A stretch of 64,000 nt of DNA, taken from NCBI GenBank assembly GCA_965216585.1, contig CBDCGC010000003.1:3410001-3474000 (forward strand). The letters run 5' to 3'. Shown here piece by piece: positions 35,044 to 44,853 of this stretch; within the stretch, counting starts at the first letter, position 1, and every line of letters starts with the position of its first letter. Position numbers and translations under genes: made by a program. This stretch comes from CADEER01 sp965216585. GTDB taxonomy: Bacteria; Desulfobacterota; Binatia; HRBIN30; CADEER01. A model generated the notes under the pieces. The model saw nothing but the letters and a program-made list of their open reading frames with translations. It was not told the origin of the DNA and did not search any database.

Positions 35044-36312
35044 ATGGCCAATCGTTCATCGAGTTCCGGGCAAGCAGGTGCAGCGGCAGTAGCTGAAAAA
35101 TACAACCCCCTGGATCCGGAGTATTCGGGCAAGATCCACGAGGTGTTTACCCAGGCGCACCGCGAGGCGCCGGTGTTTTTCAGCCCGCTCTACAACGTCT
35201 GGGTGGTTACCCGCTACGACGATATCTGGACGGTCCTCAAGGACTCGGAAACCTATTCCTCGACGCTCTCGACCAACGTTGCGGCGACGGATCCGGAAGA
35301 GGTCATCGCCATTCTCAAGGAAGGATGGGGACAGGTGTCGACTCTGGTCACCTGCGATCCGCCGGCACACAATCGCTATCGCGGTTTGATCAACAAGGCG
35401 TTCACGCCGCGGCGAGTCACCGAGCGCGAGGGGCTCATCCGCGAGACCGCCAATCGTCTGATCGACAATTTCATCGACGAAGGCGAGACGGATTTGATTT
35501 GGACCTTTGCCTACCCGCTGCCGATGACGATCATTGCCAACATTCTCGGTGTGGCGGACGATGACCTCGATCGCTTCAAGCGGTGGTCGGACGATCTCGT
35601 CGCTCGGCTTTCCTACGACATGCCGAAAGAGCGCCTGATCGAGTGTGCGCACAGCCTGGTGGACTTTCAGCGCTACTTCGACGGGCTACTGGCGGACCGC
35701 GAGAAGAACCCGCGCGACGACATGCTGACGGATTTGCTGAACGCTCGCATCGAGGGTGAGAAACCGCTCAATCGCGGTGAGATGTTGAGCATGATTCAGC
35801 AGTTGCTCGTTGCCGGCAACGAGACGACGACGAGCCTGATTGGCAACATGGTATCGCTGTTGCTCGAAAAGCGCGAGCGCTGGGAGGCCTTGTGTGCCGA
35901 TATCTCCCTGGCCGAGGGCACCGTCGAAGAAGCGTTGCGTATGGAGTCGCCGGTGCAGGGGTTGTTCCGCGTCACGACGCGCGAGGTCGAGCTCGGCGGC
36001 GCCAAGATCCCCGAGGGCGCGCAGCTTCAGTTGCTCTACGCCGCCGGCAATCGCGACGAAGCCGAATTCAAAAAGTCGGCGGTCTTCGACATGACGCGCG
36101 AAAACTCTGCCTCTCATCTCGCTTTTGGCGGTGGTGTGCACTTTTGTCTGGGGGCTTCGCTGGCTCGGCGGGAGTCGCGGATCGCATTGGAAACTCTGGT
36201 GCAGAGAATTCCCGACTTGCGTCTCGCTCCCGGTCAATCGGCAAAGAGGATCGCGCACTTCTTCATGCGCGGGTTTGAAAAGCTCCCGGTTCAATGGGGA
36301 GACGCGCGGTGA
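35044..36312 (+). CDS. Cytochrome P450
   Basis: A 422-residue soluble P450. I-helix LLVAGNETTT (near 263), EEALR (ExxR, near 299) and the haem loop FGGGVHFCLGASLAR with Cys near 368 are all present. Start ATG 35044 lies behind GGGGGAG. It resembles bacterial CYPs of steroid, terpene or fatty-acid catabolism. The acid of the I-helix is Glu rather than Asp. It is first in a long operon and overlaps the next gene by GTGA, so it may perform the initial hydroxylation. Redox partners are not encoded nearby. Confidence 0.92.
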   Translation: MANRSSSSGQAGAAAVAEKYNPLDPEYSGKIHEVFTQAHREAPVFFSPLYNVWVVTRYDDIWTVLKDSETYSSTLSTNVAATDPEEVIAILKEGWGQVSTLVTCDPPAHNRYRGLINKAFTPRRVTEREGLIRETANRLIDNFIDEGETDLIWTFAYPLPMTIIANILGVADDDLDRFKRWSDDLVARLSYDMPKERLIECAHSLVDFQRYFDGLLADREKNPRDDMLTDLLNARIEGEKPLNRGEMLSMIQQLLVAGNETTTSLIGNMVSLLLEKRERWEALCADISLAEGTVEEALRMESPVQGLFRVTTREVELGGAKIPEGAQLQLLYAAGNRDEAEFKKSAVFDMTRENSASHLAFGGGVHFCLGASLARRESRIALETLVQRIPDLRLAPGQSAKRIAHFFMRGFEKLPVQWGDAR

Positions 36313-38684
36313 GGGGAGTCTCCGGCAAGACCGCGCTTGGCGAAATTTGTGTACTGGAGTTGGGGGAAGGTGTGTCGGCGCCGTTTTGCAGCCGACTGCT
36401 AGCCGACTTTGGTGCTCGTGTCGTCAAAGTGGAAGCGCCCGGCGGCGACGTCACACGACGGTGGGGTCCGGGCACCGACGACGGTCAATCGGCGTTGTTT
36501 GCCTACCTCAATGCCGGCAAGGAGAGCGTGCGTTTGGCCGGTGAGAGGGATGCCGATTCGCGCCGCATCGCCGATCTGGCTGCGGGTGCCGACATCATCG
36601 TTTCGAACCTGACACCGTGTCGCCAGCGCGCCTGGGGTTGCGACCTCGATGCGCTGGCGGCCGAGGCAGGCGGCGCCATCTCGGTTCGTTTGTCGTCCTA
36701 CGGTTCGACTGGGCCTTGGCGTGACCGCCGGGCTGAGTCTCTTTCGGTGTGTGCGGTCGGCGCCATCTCCGTGATTCTCGGCGAGCCGGGCCGCCCGCCA
36801 CTCTCGCTGCCGTTTGATTTGCCTGCGTTGCAGGCCGGAGTGCACGGCGCCGCGGCAGCGATGACGGGTCTTCTCGATCGTGCGCGCTCGGGTGGCCGCA
36901 ATATCGATGTTGCGGAGAGCGAAGTCCTCGCCTACTACGCCGGCGGCATGTCGCGTTTCATTCTCGGCGCCAAAGGGAAGTGGACGCGGCGCGGCTTCGA
37001 ACGCCACGGCGGCATCTATCCCTCGGGTTTCTACCCGTGTGCGGACGGGTTCATTTTCCTCGCGACCCAGACGAGAGCGCAGTGGACGGGTTTTCTCGAG
37101 CTGATGGGCAATCCGGAGTGGGCCGACGCCGATCCGAAGTACCGCGACGGTGTGGCGATCGGTTGGAAGCACGCCGATGAGGTGGACGTTCATTTCATTC
37201 CCTGGTTGGCGCAGCACACCCGCCGCGAACTGACCGAAATGGCGAAGCAGGCCAATCTGGTGCTCGGCCCGATCAACGGTGCGGAGGACGTCCTCTCTGA
37301 AAAGCATCTGGACGCTCGCGAATTTTGGAATGAAGTCGAGGTTTCGGGCAAGCGCGTTCGCGTCCCCGGGATGGGGTACCGCTTGTCGCGAACGCCGATT
37401 CGACTCGGGGCCGCGCCAGCGCTCGGTCAGCACGACGGCGCTAGAGTCGCGCCGGTCGATCGCGCGGCCGCGCCGGACGCGCAACCTCCACGCGACGGCG
37501 CGCGGCCGCTGTCCGGTTACCGCGCGATCGAGTTTGGTTTCAACTGGGCCGGCCCGATGGTCGGGCAGATTCTCTCTGACATGGGCATGGAGATCATCAA
37601 GGTCGAAACCAGCGGGCGCATCGACTTCATGCGTCACTGGCCGCATGCGCGCAGCTTCTTTCACAACGCGAATCGCGGCAAGCGCAGCATTTCGGTCAAC
37701 ATCAAGAGCGAAGAGGGACGCGATCTGGTACGTCGCCTGGCGGCGCACTCCGACATCGTCTTCGACAATTTCGCTGCCGGAGTGATGTCGAAGAACGGTC
37801 TCGGCTACGATGATCTGCGCCGCGCTGCGCCCCAGATCATCGCTTTGTCGATGGCCATGGCGGGGCAGAGCGGACCGCTGGCGCATCTGCGTGGTTTCGC
37901 GACGATTGCCACCGGCTTCGCCGGTATCGAACAGGCAATTGGCTATCCCGAGAGTGGTCCGACCGGCCTGCCGGTCATCGGTGTTGGCGATGCAAATGCC
38001 GCGATCCAGGCGGTGCTCGCCGCCTTGGTTGCGCTGTGGCATCGCGAGCGCACCGGCGAGGGGCAGTGCATCGACCTATCCCAGATCGAAGCGGCTACCG
38101 CCCTGGTGGGCGAGCCCTTGATCCGCCGGCAACTGACCGGCGAGGGGATCGAGCCGGTCGCCAACGCGCATCGTCGCATGGCGCCGCACGGTGTGTATCC
38201 GACTCTGGGCGACGAACGTTGGGTTGCCCTCGCCGTCACCTCCGACGGTGAGTGGCGCACCTTGGTCGAGTTGCTGGGTGCGCCGGCCTGGGCATCGGAC
38301 GAGTCGCTCGCATCGCTCGCGGGCCGCCAGGAACGCCAAGCGGAGATCGACGAGCATCTATCGGAATGGACGGGTGAGCGCGAGCGCGACGCCGTCGTCG
38401 AGGATCTGTGCGCCGCCGGTCTCGCTGCTGCGCCGGTACTGCGCATCGAAGAGCTGCACACCTGGCCGCACTTCGTCGAGCGCGCGATCGCCCAAGATGC
38501 CCCGAGCTTCGAAGGAAAGAACGACGTCGTCTACCGCACCCCGTGGCACGTCAGCGGAGCGCCGCGGCAGGTCGCGGGAGGCTCCCCCGAGCTCGGCGAG
38601 GACAACGATCTGGTGTTTGGCGAGATTCTCGGCTTGTCGGCGCAAGAGGTGAGCTCGCTGCAGCAAGCGGGAGTGATCGAATGA
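36309..38684 (+). CDS. Tandem (fused) CaiB/BaiF class III CoA-transferase
   Basis: A 791-residue protein with two CoA-transferase units: one starts EICVLELGEGVSAPFCSRLL (about 12) and one RAIEFGFNWAGPMVGQILSD (about 405). Each has the DFGARVVKVE or DMGMEIIKVE motif and the conserved DVAESE/IDLSQIE segment. Usual members are about 400 residues and dimerise; fusion gives both halves in one chain. GTG 36309 is preferred over ATG 36294 because of the GGGGAG spacing and GTGA overlap. It likely moves CoA from succinyl- or another acyl-CoA to the substrate acid. In the place of the active Asp both halves read Glu. Confidence 0.85.
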   Translation: MRGVSGKTALGEICVLELGEGVSAPFCSRLLADFGARVVKVEAPGGDVTRRWGPGTDDGQSALFAYLNAGKESVRLAGERDADSRRIADLAAGADIIVSNLTPCRQRAWGCDLDALAAEAGGAISVRLSSYGSTGPWRDRRAESLSVCAVGAISVILGEPGRPPLSLPFDLPALQAGVHGAAAAMTGLLDRARSGGRNIDVAESEVLAYYAGGMSRFILGAKGKWTRRGFERHGGIYPSGFYPCADGFIFLATQTRAQWTGFLELMGNPEWADADPKYRDGVAIGWKHADEVDVHFIPWLAQHTRRELTEMAKQANLVLGPINGAEDVLSEKHLDAREFWNEVEVSGKRVRVPGMGYRLSRTPIRLGAAPALGQHDGARVAPVDRAAAPDAQPPRDGARPLSGYRAIEFGFNWAGPMVGQILSDMGMEIIKVETSGRIDFMRHWPHARSFFHNANRGKRSISVNIKSEEGRDLVRRLAAHSDIVFDNFAAGVMSKNGLGYDDLRRAAPQIIALSMAMAGQSGPLAHLRGFATIATGFAGIEQAIGYPESGPTGLPVIGVGDANAAIQAVLAALVALWHRERTGEGQCIDLSQIEAATALVGEPLIRRQLTGEGIEPVANAHRRMAPHGVYPTLGDERWVALAVTSDGEWRTLVELLGAPAWASDESLASLAGRQERQAEIDEHLSEWTGERERDAVVEDLCAAGLAAAPVLRIEELHTWPHFVERAIAQDAPSFEGKNDVVYRTPWHVSGAPRQVAGGSPELGEDNDLVFGEILGLSAQEVSSLQQAGVIE

Positions 38685-40318
38685 GCCGCGCTGAGTTCCC
38701 GAGCTTTCCGGCCGACTACCGCGAGCGCTTCGTATCGAGCGGGCTTTGGCTGGATCGAACCCTACACGACTATTTCGACGAAACGGTTGCGCGTCTGCCC
38801 GATTCCATTGCGCTGGTCGAGGGCGACCGCAGAGTTTCCTTCAAGGGCTGGCAGGAGGACGCGGCGCGCCTGGCGGCGGGTCTGATGAAGCTCGGCATCG
38901 GCAAGGGCGACATCGTCTCGGTTCAGTTGCCGAACTGGTACGAGATGTGCCTGTTGCAGATCGCTCTGTCCCGCATTGGCGCGGTGATTCAGCCGATGCA
39001 TATGGTCTACCGCCAGCGCGAGATCGAATCGATGCTCCGCTTCTGCGATTCGACGGCTGTCGTCGTCCCGGGCGAGTATCGCGGCTTCGACTACAGCGGT
39101 GCAGTGAACGACGTGCGCTCGGAGTTGCCGGATCTGAAGCACGTCGTCACCGCGCGCATGTCGAGCGAGGTGTCGTTCGACGACCTCTTGGCCAGCGAAG
39201 CGCTGATCGACGCCGATGCTCCGGCGACGCACGCGGACGACGTCTTCTATCTCAACTTCACTTCAGGCACGGAGGGCAATCCCAAAGGTTTTCTGCACAC
39301 CCACAACACTCTGCTCTCGGTGCTCAAACGCTTCGCCGATCTTCAGCGCCAGCACGACCCCGCCAGCGACAACGACGTGATTCTCGCCAACAGTCCCATG
39401 TCGCACTCCTTCGGCCACCTCTCGACCTACCAAGTGTTGCTGCGCGGCATCCGCATGGTGCTGGTCGAACGCTTCGACCCGGGGGAGACGCTGCATCTGG
39501 TCGAGCGCGAAGGCGTCTCCTCGATCTCGGGCACGCCGGCGCATCTGATCTCTCTGCTCAATCATCCGTCGTTTGCCGGCACGGATACCAGCAGCGTCAA
39601 GAGCGTTGGCGTCGGTGGCGCGCAGTGCCCGCCTCAGTTGATGGCGGAGATCAAGCAGCACTTCAAAGTGTCGATCGGCAACACCTATGGCATGGGTGAG
39701 AACATCGTACACACGCGCACCATGCCCAGCGATTCGCCCGAGATCATTCGCGAAACGGTGGGCAAGCCGGTACCGGGTGCCGAGCTCAAGATCTTTGCCA
39801 ACGACCACGAGACGGAGTTGGCGGTCGGTGAGGTCGGTGAGATCGCGTTTCGCGGACCGACGCTCTTCCTGGGCTACTACAAGAACCCCGAACGCACGCG
39901 CGAAACCCGCAACGACGATGGGTGGTTCTCTACCGGCGACGTCGGCTTCGTCGATGGCGAGGGGTATCTCCACCTGGCCGGCCGCAAGAAGGATATGATC
40001 AATCGCGGCGGCTCGAAGATCTATCCGAAAGAAGTGGAAGACTTGTTGCACGAGCATCCGGCGGTGGTGCGAGCGGCGGTCATCGGAATGCCCGACTACC
40101 GTCTTGGCGAACGCGTTTGCGCCTTTGTCGAGATCCAGTCCGGAGCCACTTTGACGCTCGATGACGTGCGCGACTTTCTCAAAGAGAAGCAGGTGATGAT
40201 GTACAAGGTGCCGGAACGGTTGGAGGTCGTCGATGCGTTGCCGATGACACCGACCGGCAAAGTGAAGAAGGCGCCGTTGGTCGAAGAGATCAAAGAGAAG
40301 CTCTCGGCTGAGAGCTGA
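38681..40318 (+). CDS. AMP-dependent acyl-CoA synthetase/ligase
   Basis: A 545-residue ligase beginning at ATG 38681 (ATGA overlap). It has the ATP loop FTSGTEGNPKG near 190, GMGEN near 340, the hinge STGD region and the catalytic PTGKVKK at the end. It activates a carboxylic acid to its AMP and then CoA ester. It resembles long-chain or terpenoid acid ligases (crotonobetaine-like branch), but the substrate is not readable. With the CoA-transferase before it, two independent CoA-loading steps are available. Confidence 0.92.
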   Translation: MSRAEFPSFPADYRERFVSSGLWLDRTLHDYFDETVARLPDSIALVEGDRRVSFKGWQEDAARLAAGLMKLGIGKGDIVSVQLPNWYEMCLLQIALSRIGAVIQPMHMVYRQREIESMLRFCDSTAVVVPGEYRGFDYSGAVNDVRSELPDLKHVVTARMSSEVSFDDLLASEALIDADAPATHADDVFYLNFTSGTEGNPKGFLHTHNTLLSVLKRFADLQRQHDPASDNDVILANSPMSHSFGHLSTYQVLLRGIRMVLVERFDPGETLHLVEREGVSSISGTPAHLISLLNHPSFAGTDTSSVKSVGVGGAQCPPQLMAEIKQHFKVSIGNTYGMGENIVHTRTMPSDSPEIIRETVGKPVPGAELKIFANDHETELAVGEVGEIAFRGPTLFLGYYKNPERTRETRNDDGWFSTGDVGFVDGEGYLHLAGRKKDMINRGGSKIYPKEVEDLLHEHPAVVRAAVIGMPDYRLGERVCAFVEIQSGATLTLDDVRDFLKEKQVMMYKVPERLEVVDALPMTPTGKVKKAPLVEEIKEKLSAES

Positions 40319-40363
40319 TCGCGAAAAGCGACCCTTGCGGCCGCGGTTCAGGAGGAGAAGAGG

Positions 40364-41503
40364 ATGGAATTCGGCAAGATCACGGAAGAAGGCATCGAAA
40401 AGCTCAAGAAACGGGTTGGCGTCGAACGCAAAAGCAGCAACATGCACCGCGGCGGGAAACTGCGCGCGACGCGCGACGTCATCCGCCGTTTCGCGATGGG
40501 CTCCGGTGACGACAATCCGATCTACCTCGACCGCGAATACGGCAAGAACAGTCGCCATGGCACCAACCTGGTGCCGGCGAGCATTACCGGCTTTCTCGAG
40601 CGGTCGAACGGTGCATCGGACGGGCTTCCCGGCTGTCACACGATCTGGCGTGGTGCGTCGTACGAATGGTACCGGCCGCTGCGCGAGGGAGACGTTCTCG
40701 ACCCGAGCAGCTATCTGCGCGATGTCGAGATCATTCCCAGCAAGTTTGGTGGCGGCAAGGCGGCACGCCAGGACTACGAAACGATGATCTACGATCAGAA
40801 CGGCGACTACGTCGCCAACTACAAGACGTCGTGGCACCGTTTCGAGCGCAGCGGTGCGAAGAAGGCGTCCAAGTACAAACAGCGCGAGCTTCCTCACTAC
40901 ACGCCTGAGGACATCAAGAAGATCGAGGCCGACTACGACAAGGAGGTCCGACGCGGGGCGGAACCGCGCTTTTGGGAAGACGTCGAGATCGGCGAAGAAA
41001 TCCCCTTTGTCGTCAAGGGGCCGACGACACAGATCTCCAAGTTTGCTTTCGAGAGCTGGAGCGGTGCCGGCGGCTGGTTCGTTGGCCACAAGCTCGCGGT
41101 CAAGCTCTTTCGCGATCACCCGGGGCTGCCGTTCATCAACGAGCAGGGCATTCCCGAAGCGCCGGTAGCCATCCACTGGTCAAACGAGCGCTCGCAGAAC
41201 ATTCTCGGTCTGCCCGGTGCCTACGAGGCTGGCTACGAACGCACTTCGTGGGTCGTTCACCTGCTCACCAATTGGATGGGCGATGACGGCCACCTGTTGA
41301 GCCTGACCCAGTTGTACCCGACCTTCAATCTTCTCGGCGATACCACCTGGTGCCACGGTACGGTGAAAGAGAAGGCGATGAAGGACGAAGCGGTTGACGG
41401 AAAGCGCGGCGCTGTCACCTGCGAGATTTGGACGGTGAATCAGCGCGGTGACATTACGACCAAGGGCGAAGCAGTCGTCATGTTGCCAACACGCAACGCA
41501 TGA
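40364..41503 (+). CDS. MaoC-like double-hotdog dehydratase
   Basis: A 379-residue protein with AGGAGGAGAAG before the ATG. The N-terminal hotdog (25-165) has RFAMGSGDDNPIYLD, the hydratase motif with Asp and Asn as in MaoC; the C-terminal half (205-375) has SNERSQNILGLPGAYEAG and a second hotdog ending. FAS1/HTD2-type MaoC proteins have this two-fold layout. It probably hydrates an enoyl-CoA or dehydrates a 3-hydroxyacyl-CoA. Confidence 0.82.
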   Translation: MEFGKITEEGIEKLKKRVGVERKSSNMHRGGKLRATRDVIRRFAMGSGDDNPIYLDREYGKNSRHGTNLVPASITGFLERSNGASDGLPGCHTIWRGASYEWYRPLREGDVLDPSSYLRDVEIIPSKFGGGKAARQDYETMIYDQNGDYVANYKTSWHRFERSGAKKASKYKQRELPHYTPEDIKKIEADYDKEVRRGAEPRFWEDVEIGEEIPFVVKGPTTQISKFAFESWSGAGGWFVGHKLAVKLFRDHPGLPFINEQGIPEAPVAIHWSNERSQNILGLPGAYEAGYERTSWVVHLLTNWMGDDGHLLSLTQLYPTFNLLGDTTWCHGTVKEKAMKDEAVDGKRGAVTCEIWTVNQRGDITTKGEAVVMLPTRNA

Positions 41504-41522
41504 GGTGACGGAGTCGATCGCG

Positions 41523-42302
41523 ATGCCACGTGAAGTGCTCGACGAGCTGTTCGGTCTGACCGGTCAGAGTGCACTGGTGACCGGGGCCGGCTCGGGAATC
41601 GGCAAGGGAATCGCCCGCCGATTCTCCGCCGCCGGCGCCGATGTCGCGGTTTGCGATCTGGAGATGGGCCGAGCGGGTGCTTTGGTGCAGGAGCTGGCGT
41701 CGCACGGGGGTAAGTCGATCGCAGTGGCCGCCGATGTCAGTGATGAAGATGCCGCGGCTTCAATGGTTGCCGACGTTGCCAAGCAACTTGGCAAGATCGA
41801 CATCTTGGTCAACAACGCCGGCATCTATCCGACTGGGCCGATATCCGAAATGGATGTCGGTGATTGGGATCGAGTCATGGCCGTCAATTTGCGCGGGCCT
41901 TTGCTTTGTATCCGCGAGGTGGTGAAGGTCATGCGCGCCAACGGCAAGGGTGGCTCGATCTTGAACGTGTCGTCGATCGATTCGATGCACCCGTCGTTTG
42001 TTGGCATGTCGCACTACGGGGCATCCAAGGGCGGTTTGAACATGCTCACCCGCTCCGCCGCCCTGGAGTTTGCGCCGGACAGAATCACGGTCAACGCGAT
42101 CTGTCCGGGCGGTGTGGAAACCGAGGGGACCGAGGCGGCCTTCGGCGATGGTCTCAAGGGGGAGCTCGAGCAACGCATCCCGCTCGGCCGCGTCTCGACA
42201 CCGGAAGAGATCGGTGGCGTGTCGCTCTTCTTGGTTTCTCCGGCCGCGCGCTACATCACCGGCGCGACTCTCGTGGTCGACGGCGGCTACCTCATTACGT
42301 GA
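41523..42302 (+). CDS. Short-chain dehydrogenase/reductase
   Basis: A 259-residue classical SDR with TGAGSGIGKG (18-27), LVNNAGIYPTGPIS, the Ser of NVSSIDS and YGASK, and an ending GATLVVDGGY. The acidic residue after the second strand (CDLEMG) favours NAD+. It may oxidise the hydroxy group made in earlier steps. It is 19 bases after the dehydratase gene and has an identical-length paralogue at 46039. Confidence 0.9.
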   Translation: MPREVLDELFGLTGQSALVTGAGSGIGKGIARRFSAAGADVAVCDLEMGRAGALVQELASHGGKSIAVAADVSDEDAAASMVADVAKQLGKIDILVNNAGIYPTGPISEMDVGDWDRVMAVNLRGPLLCIREVVKVMRANGKGGSILNVSSIDSMHPSFVGMSHYGASKGGLNMLTRSAALEFAPDRITVNAICPGGVETEGTEAAFGDGLKGELEQRIPLGRVSTPEEIGGVSLFLVSPAARYITGATLVVDGGYLIT

Positions 42303-42332
42303 TTCGTTAGCAGGCACTGTCGAGGAGGAAGC

Positions 42333-42875
42333 ATGAGCAAAGAGGATCAGTACTACATCGAAGAGCAGACCCTCAGCTTGATCGACCCGAGCATCGTCGA
42401 CAAGTACGGTGACCCCAACAAGCACCCGGAGAATCAGTTCACCGACGATGAGGTCCAACAGGTCCTGGAGGCAGGTCGCGAGGTCTTCTTGACCCACCTC
42501 ACCAAGGTCGGGTTTCCGATGGTTACCGTACACGTCTACTGCCTGCTCGACGGCGAGATGTGGAGCACGACGATCAAGGGGCGGGTCAAGTCGCGCGCCT
42601 ACAAGAAGGATCCACGCTGCGGACTGTGCATTTCCACCGCGGGCCTCAACCTGCCGTTTGCCGGGGCGATGACGATCAAGGCACGAGCTGAGATCGTCGA
42701 GGATCCGGAGATCGTCAAACGAGTTTCGGTCGAGCACGGCAAGCGCTACTACACCAGTCCGAAGGCGCAAGAGCTGTTTACGCGTTCTTTGATGACGCCG
42801 AACCGAGTCGCGATCCGCTTCCATATCGACAAGGTGGTGTCCTGGAAGAACATCGGCATTCCGATGAAGGACTAG
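42333..42875 (+). CDS. Flavin-binding split-barrel (PPOX-like) protein
   Basis: A 180-residue protein with GAGGAGGAAGC before the start. It has a split beta-barrel pattern: FLTHLTKVGFPMVTVHVYCL (near 50-70), TTIKGRVKSRAYKKDPRCGLCIS and RFHIDKVVSWK. Relatives bind FMN or F420 and reduce small unsaturated compounds. Its position before the flavoprotein suggests a reduction step; the cofactor is not certain. Confidence 0.75.
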   Translation: MSKEDQYYIEEQTLSLIDPSIVDKYGDPNKHPENQFTDDEVQQVLEAGREVFLTHLTKVGFPMVTVHVYCLLDGEMWSTTIKGRVKSRAYKKDPRCGLCISTAGLNLPFAGAMTIKARAEIVEDPEIVKRVSVEHGKRYYTSPKAQELFTRSLMTPNRVAIRFHIDKVVSWKNIGIPMKD

Positions 42876-42893
42876 CGGCGCTGAGAGTTGTTC

Positions 42894-44852
42894 GTGACTC
42901 GCCTGGAGAAGATCTTCGAACCGATCGCGGTCGGTTCGATGGCGGTTGCCAACCGCATCGTCGAGACTACCTACTCGATCAACTCCGGTCGCGCCGATGG
43001 GCTGCCCGACGCTTCGTTCATCGAACATCACGTGCGCCGTGCTCGCGGCGGCGCCGGCTGGATCGGCAACGAGACGTGGGTGCTGCCGACGCCGTTGCCA
43101 CCAGGTCGTGGCGATGAAATTCTCCCCGGCACCGGCGCCGTGCGTTTCGCGATCTACGAACACCCGGACTTCGTGCCGCGTGTGCGCCGCTTTACCGACG
43201 CCGTGCACGAGCACGGTGCCGTTTGCGTCATGCAGCTCACGCATCTGCAATCGTTGATGGGACCGTCGGCGGTTTCGTTGCCGTTGAGCTCGGACTACAT
43301 TCCTCACGTTCTCGACGAAGACGAGATCGAGGCGCTGCTCGATGCCTACGCGGACGCGAGCGCCGCCTTCGCCGAAGCCGGCGCCGATGCCGTCGAAGTG
43401 CACTGTGCGCACGAAGCGTTACCCGAGTGGTTTCTGTCGCCGCTCACCAATCGGCGGACCGATCAGTGGGGCGGGTCGCTCGAGAATCGCATCCGCTTCG
43501 TCGTCGAGGCGGTGCGCCGGATTCGAGCCGCAGCGCCGGCAGGCCTCAACGTCGGTCTGCGTATCAACGCCGATCAGTGTCGCGACGGGGGCTACGACCT
43601 CGATGAGATGTGCGCCATGGTGGCGGCGATTTGCCGCAGCGAGCGCGTCGACTACTTGAGCGCCGACGTCGGATCGACCTGGGGCAAACCGAGCTATATC
43701 GCTCCGATGCAATACGGTGTGGCGCCTTTTGCGGCACATGCGGCAGCGATCAAGCGCGCTGCGCCGGATGTGCCGGTTCTCTATGCTGGTCGCGTCAACG
43801 ACGTCGCGGTGGCCGAAGAGCTCGTCGCCAGCGGTGCCGTCGATCTCGTCGGCATGACGCGCGCCATGTTGGCCGATTCGGAGATGCTGGCCAAAGCGCG
43901 CGACGGGCGCATCGACGAAATTCGCAAGTGTATCGGTTGCAACACCTGTATCGGCAAGGTCGTACACGGTGAGGTGAAGACACCCCTCTGTGCGGTCAAC
44001 CCGGAGGTCGGCTTCGAAGCCGAGTGGGCACGGGTAGGGCGGGCGGCAAAGTCGAGACGCGTCGTCGTCGTCGGCGCCGGGCCGGCCGGGCTCGAAGCGG
44101 CGCGTGTGGCGGCCGAACGAGGGCACGCCGTGACATTACTGGAGAAAGGCAAGGAGTTGGGTGGAATGATCCGACTCGCCGCGCGCGCGCCCGGCCGCGA
44201 GGCCTTTCTCGACTTTCCGCGTTTTGCCGAGGGAGCTCTCCAGCGGGCGGGGGTCTCTGTGCTGCTTGGCGTCGAAGCCGAGCTCGATACGGTTCTCGAG
44301 CTCACGCCGGATGTCGTCGTCACGGCGACCGGCGCCCGGCCGCGCCGTGGCAGTTCCGCCGCCGTCGCAAACGGCAGGGCATTCGATTTCACCGAAGTGT
44401 TGCGCGGGGGGATCGATCTCGGCGAGCGCGTCGTCCTCGTCTCCGAAGATGATCACATGTTCACACCGAGTGTCGCCGACTACGTCGCGTCGCGTGGCTG
44501 CCACGTCGAAATTCTCCACAAGTGGTTGTCGATCGGCGATCAGGTCGAACGCTACACGCGTGGCATCGTCTTCTATCGCCTCTACAGCAATGGGGTGGTC
44601 ATCCATCCATCGACGCGGCTGGTGTCTTTCGACGCCGGCGTCGTGCGCGCGGCAAACTGCCTCACCGGCGCGGTGACCGAGATCGCCGACGTCGACAGCA
44701 TCGTCTGGAGCCTCGGCCTGGAGAGCGATGACTCACTCGCCAGATCGTTGAAAGGGCGCGTCGGAGAGCTGTTCAACGTCGGATCGTCCTTTGCCCCCCG
44801 TTTCATGGCTGAGGCGACGCAGCACGGGGCGAATGCCGGAAGGCTGATCTGA
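42894..44852 (+). CDS. OYE-like / 2,4-dienoyl-CoA reductase-type iron-sulfur flavoprotein
   Basis: A 652-residue flavoprotein; GTG 42894 is preferred over TTG 42888. The N-terminal barrel (1-370) has FLSPLTNRRTDQWGGSLENR. The [4Fe-4S] ligands are C-IGC-NTC then a Cys in LCAVNP. The second half has VVVVGAGPAGLEAARVAAERG (FAD) and a second nucleotide fold. This fits FadH/TMADH-type enzymes. The barrel residue that is Tyr in FadH (HGxEGY region) is Ala in HCAHEAL, so the reaction may differ. It may reduce a conjugated bond of a ring or chain. Confidence 0.88.
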   Translation: MTRLEKIFEPIAVGSMAVANRIVETTYSINSGRADGLPDASFIEHHVRRARGGAGWIGNETWVLPTPLPPGRGDEILPGTGAVRFAIYEHPDFVPRVRRFTDAVHEHGAVCVMQLTHLQSLMGPSAVSLPLSSDYIPHVLDEDEIEALLDAYADASAAFAEAGADAVEVHCAHEALPEWFLSPLTNRRTDQWGGSLENRIRFVVEAVRRIRAAAPAGLNVGLRINADQCRDGGYDLDEMCAMVAAICRSERVDYLSADVGSTWGKPSYIAPMQYGVAPFAAHAAAIKRAAPDVPVLYAGRVNDVAVAEELVASGAVDLVGMTRAMLADSEMLAKARDGRIDEIRKCIGCNTCIGKVVHGEVKTPLCAVNPEVGFEAEWARVGRAAKSRRVVVVGAGPAGLEAARVAAERGHAVTLLEKGKELGGMIRLAARAPGREAFLDFPRFAEGALQRAGVSVLLGVEAELDTVLELTPDVVVTATGARPRRGSSAAVANGRAFDFTEVLRGGIDLGERVVLVSEDDHMFTPSVADYVASRGCHVEILHKWLSIGDQVERYTRGIVFYRLYSNGVVIHPSTRLVSFDAGVVRAANCLTGAVTEIADVDSIVWSLGLESDDSLARSLKGRVGELFNVGSSFAPRFMAEATQHGANAGRLI

Positions 44853-44853
44853 A

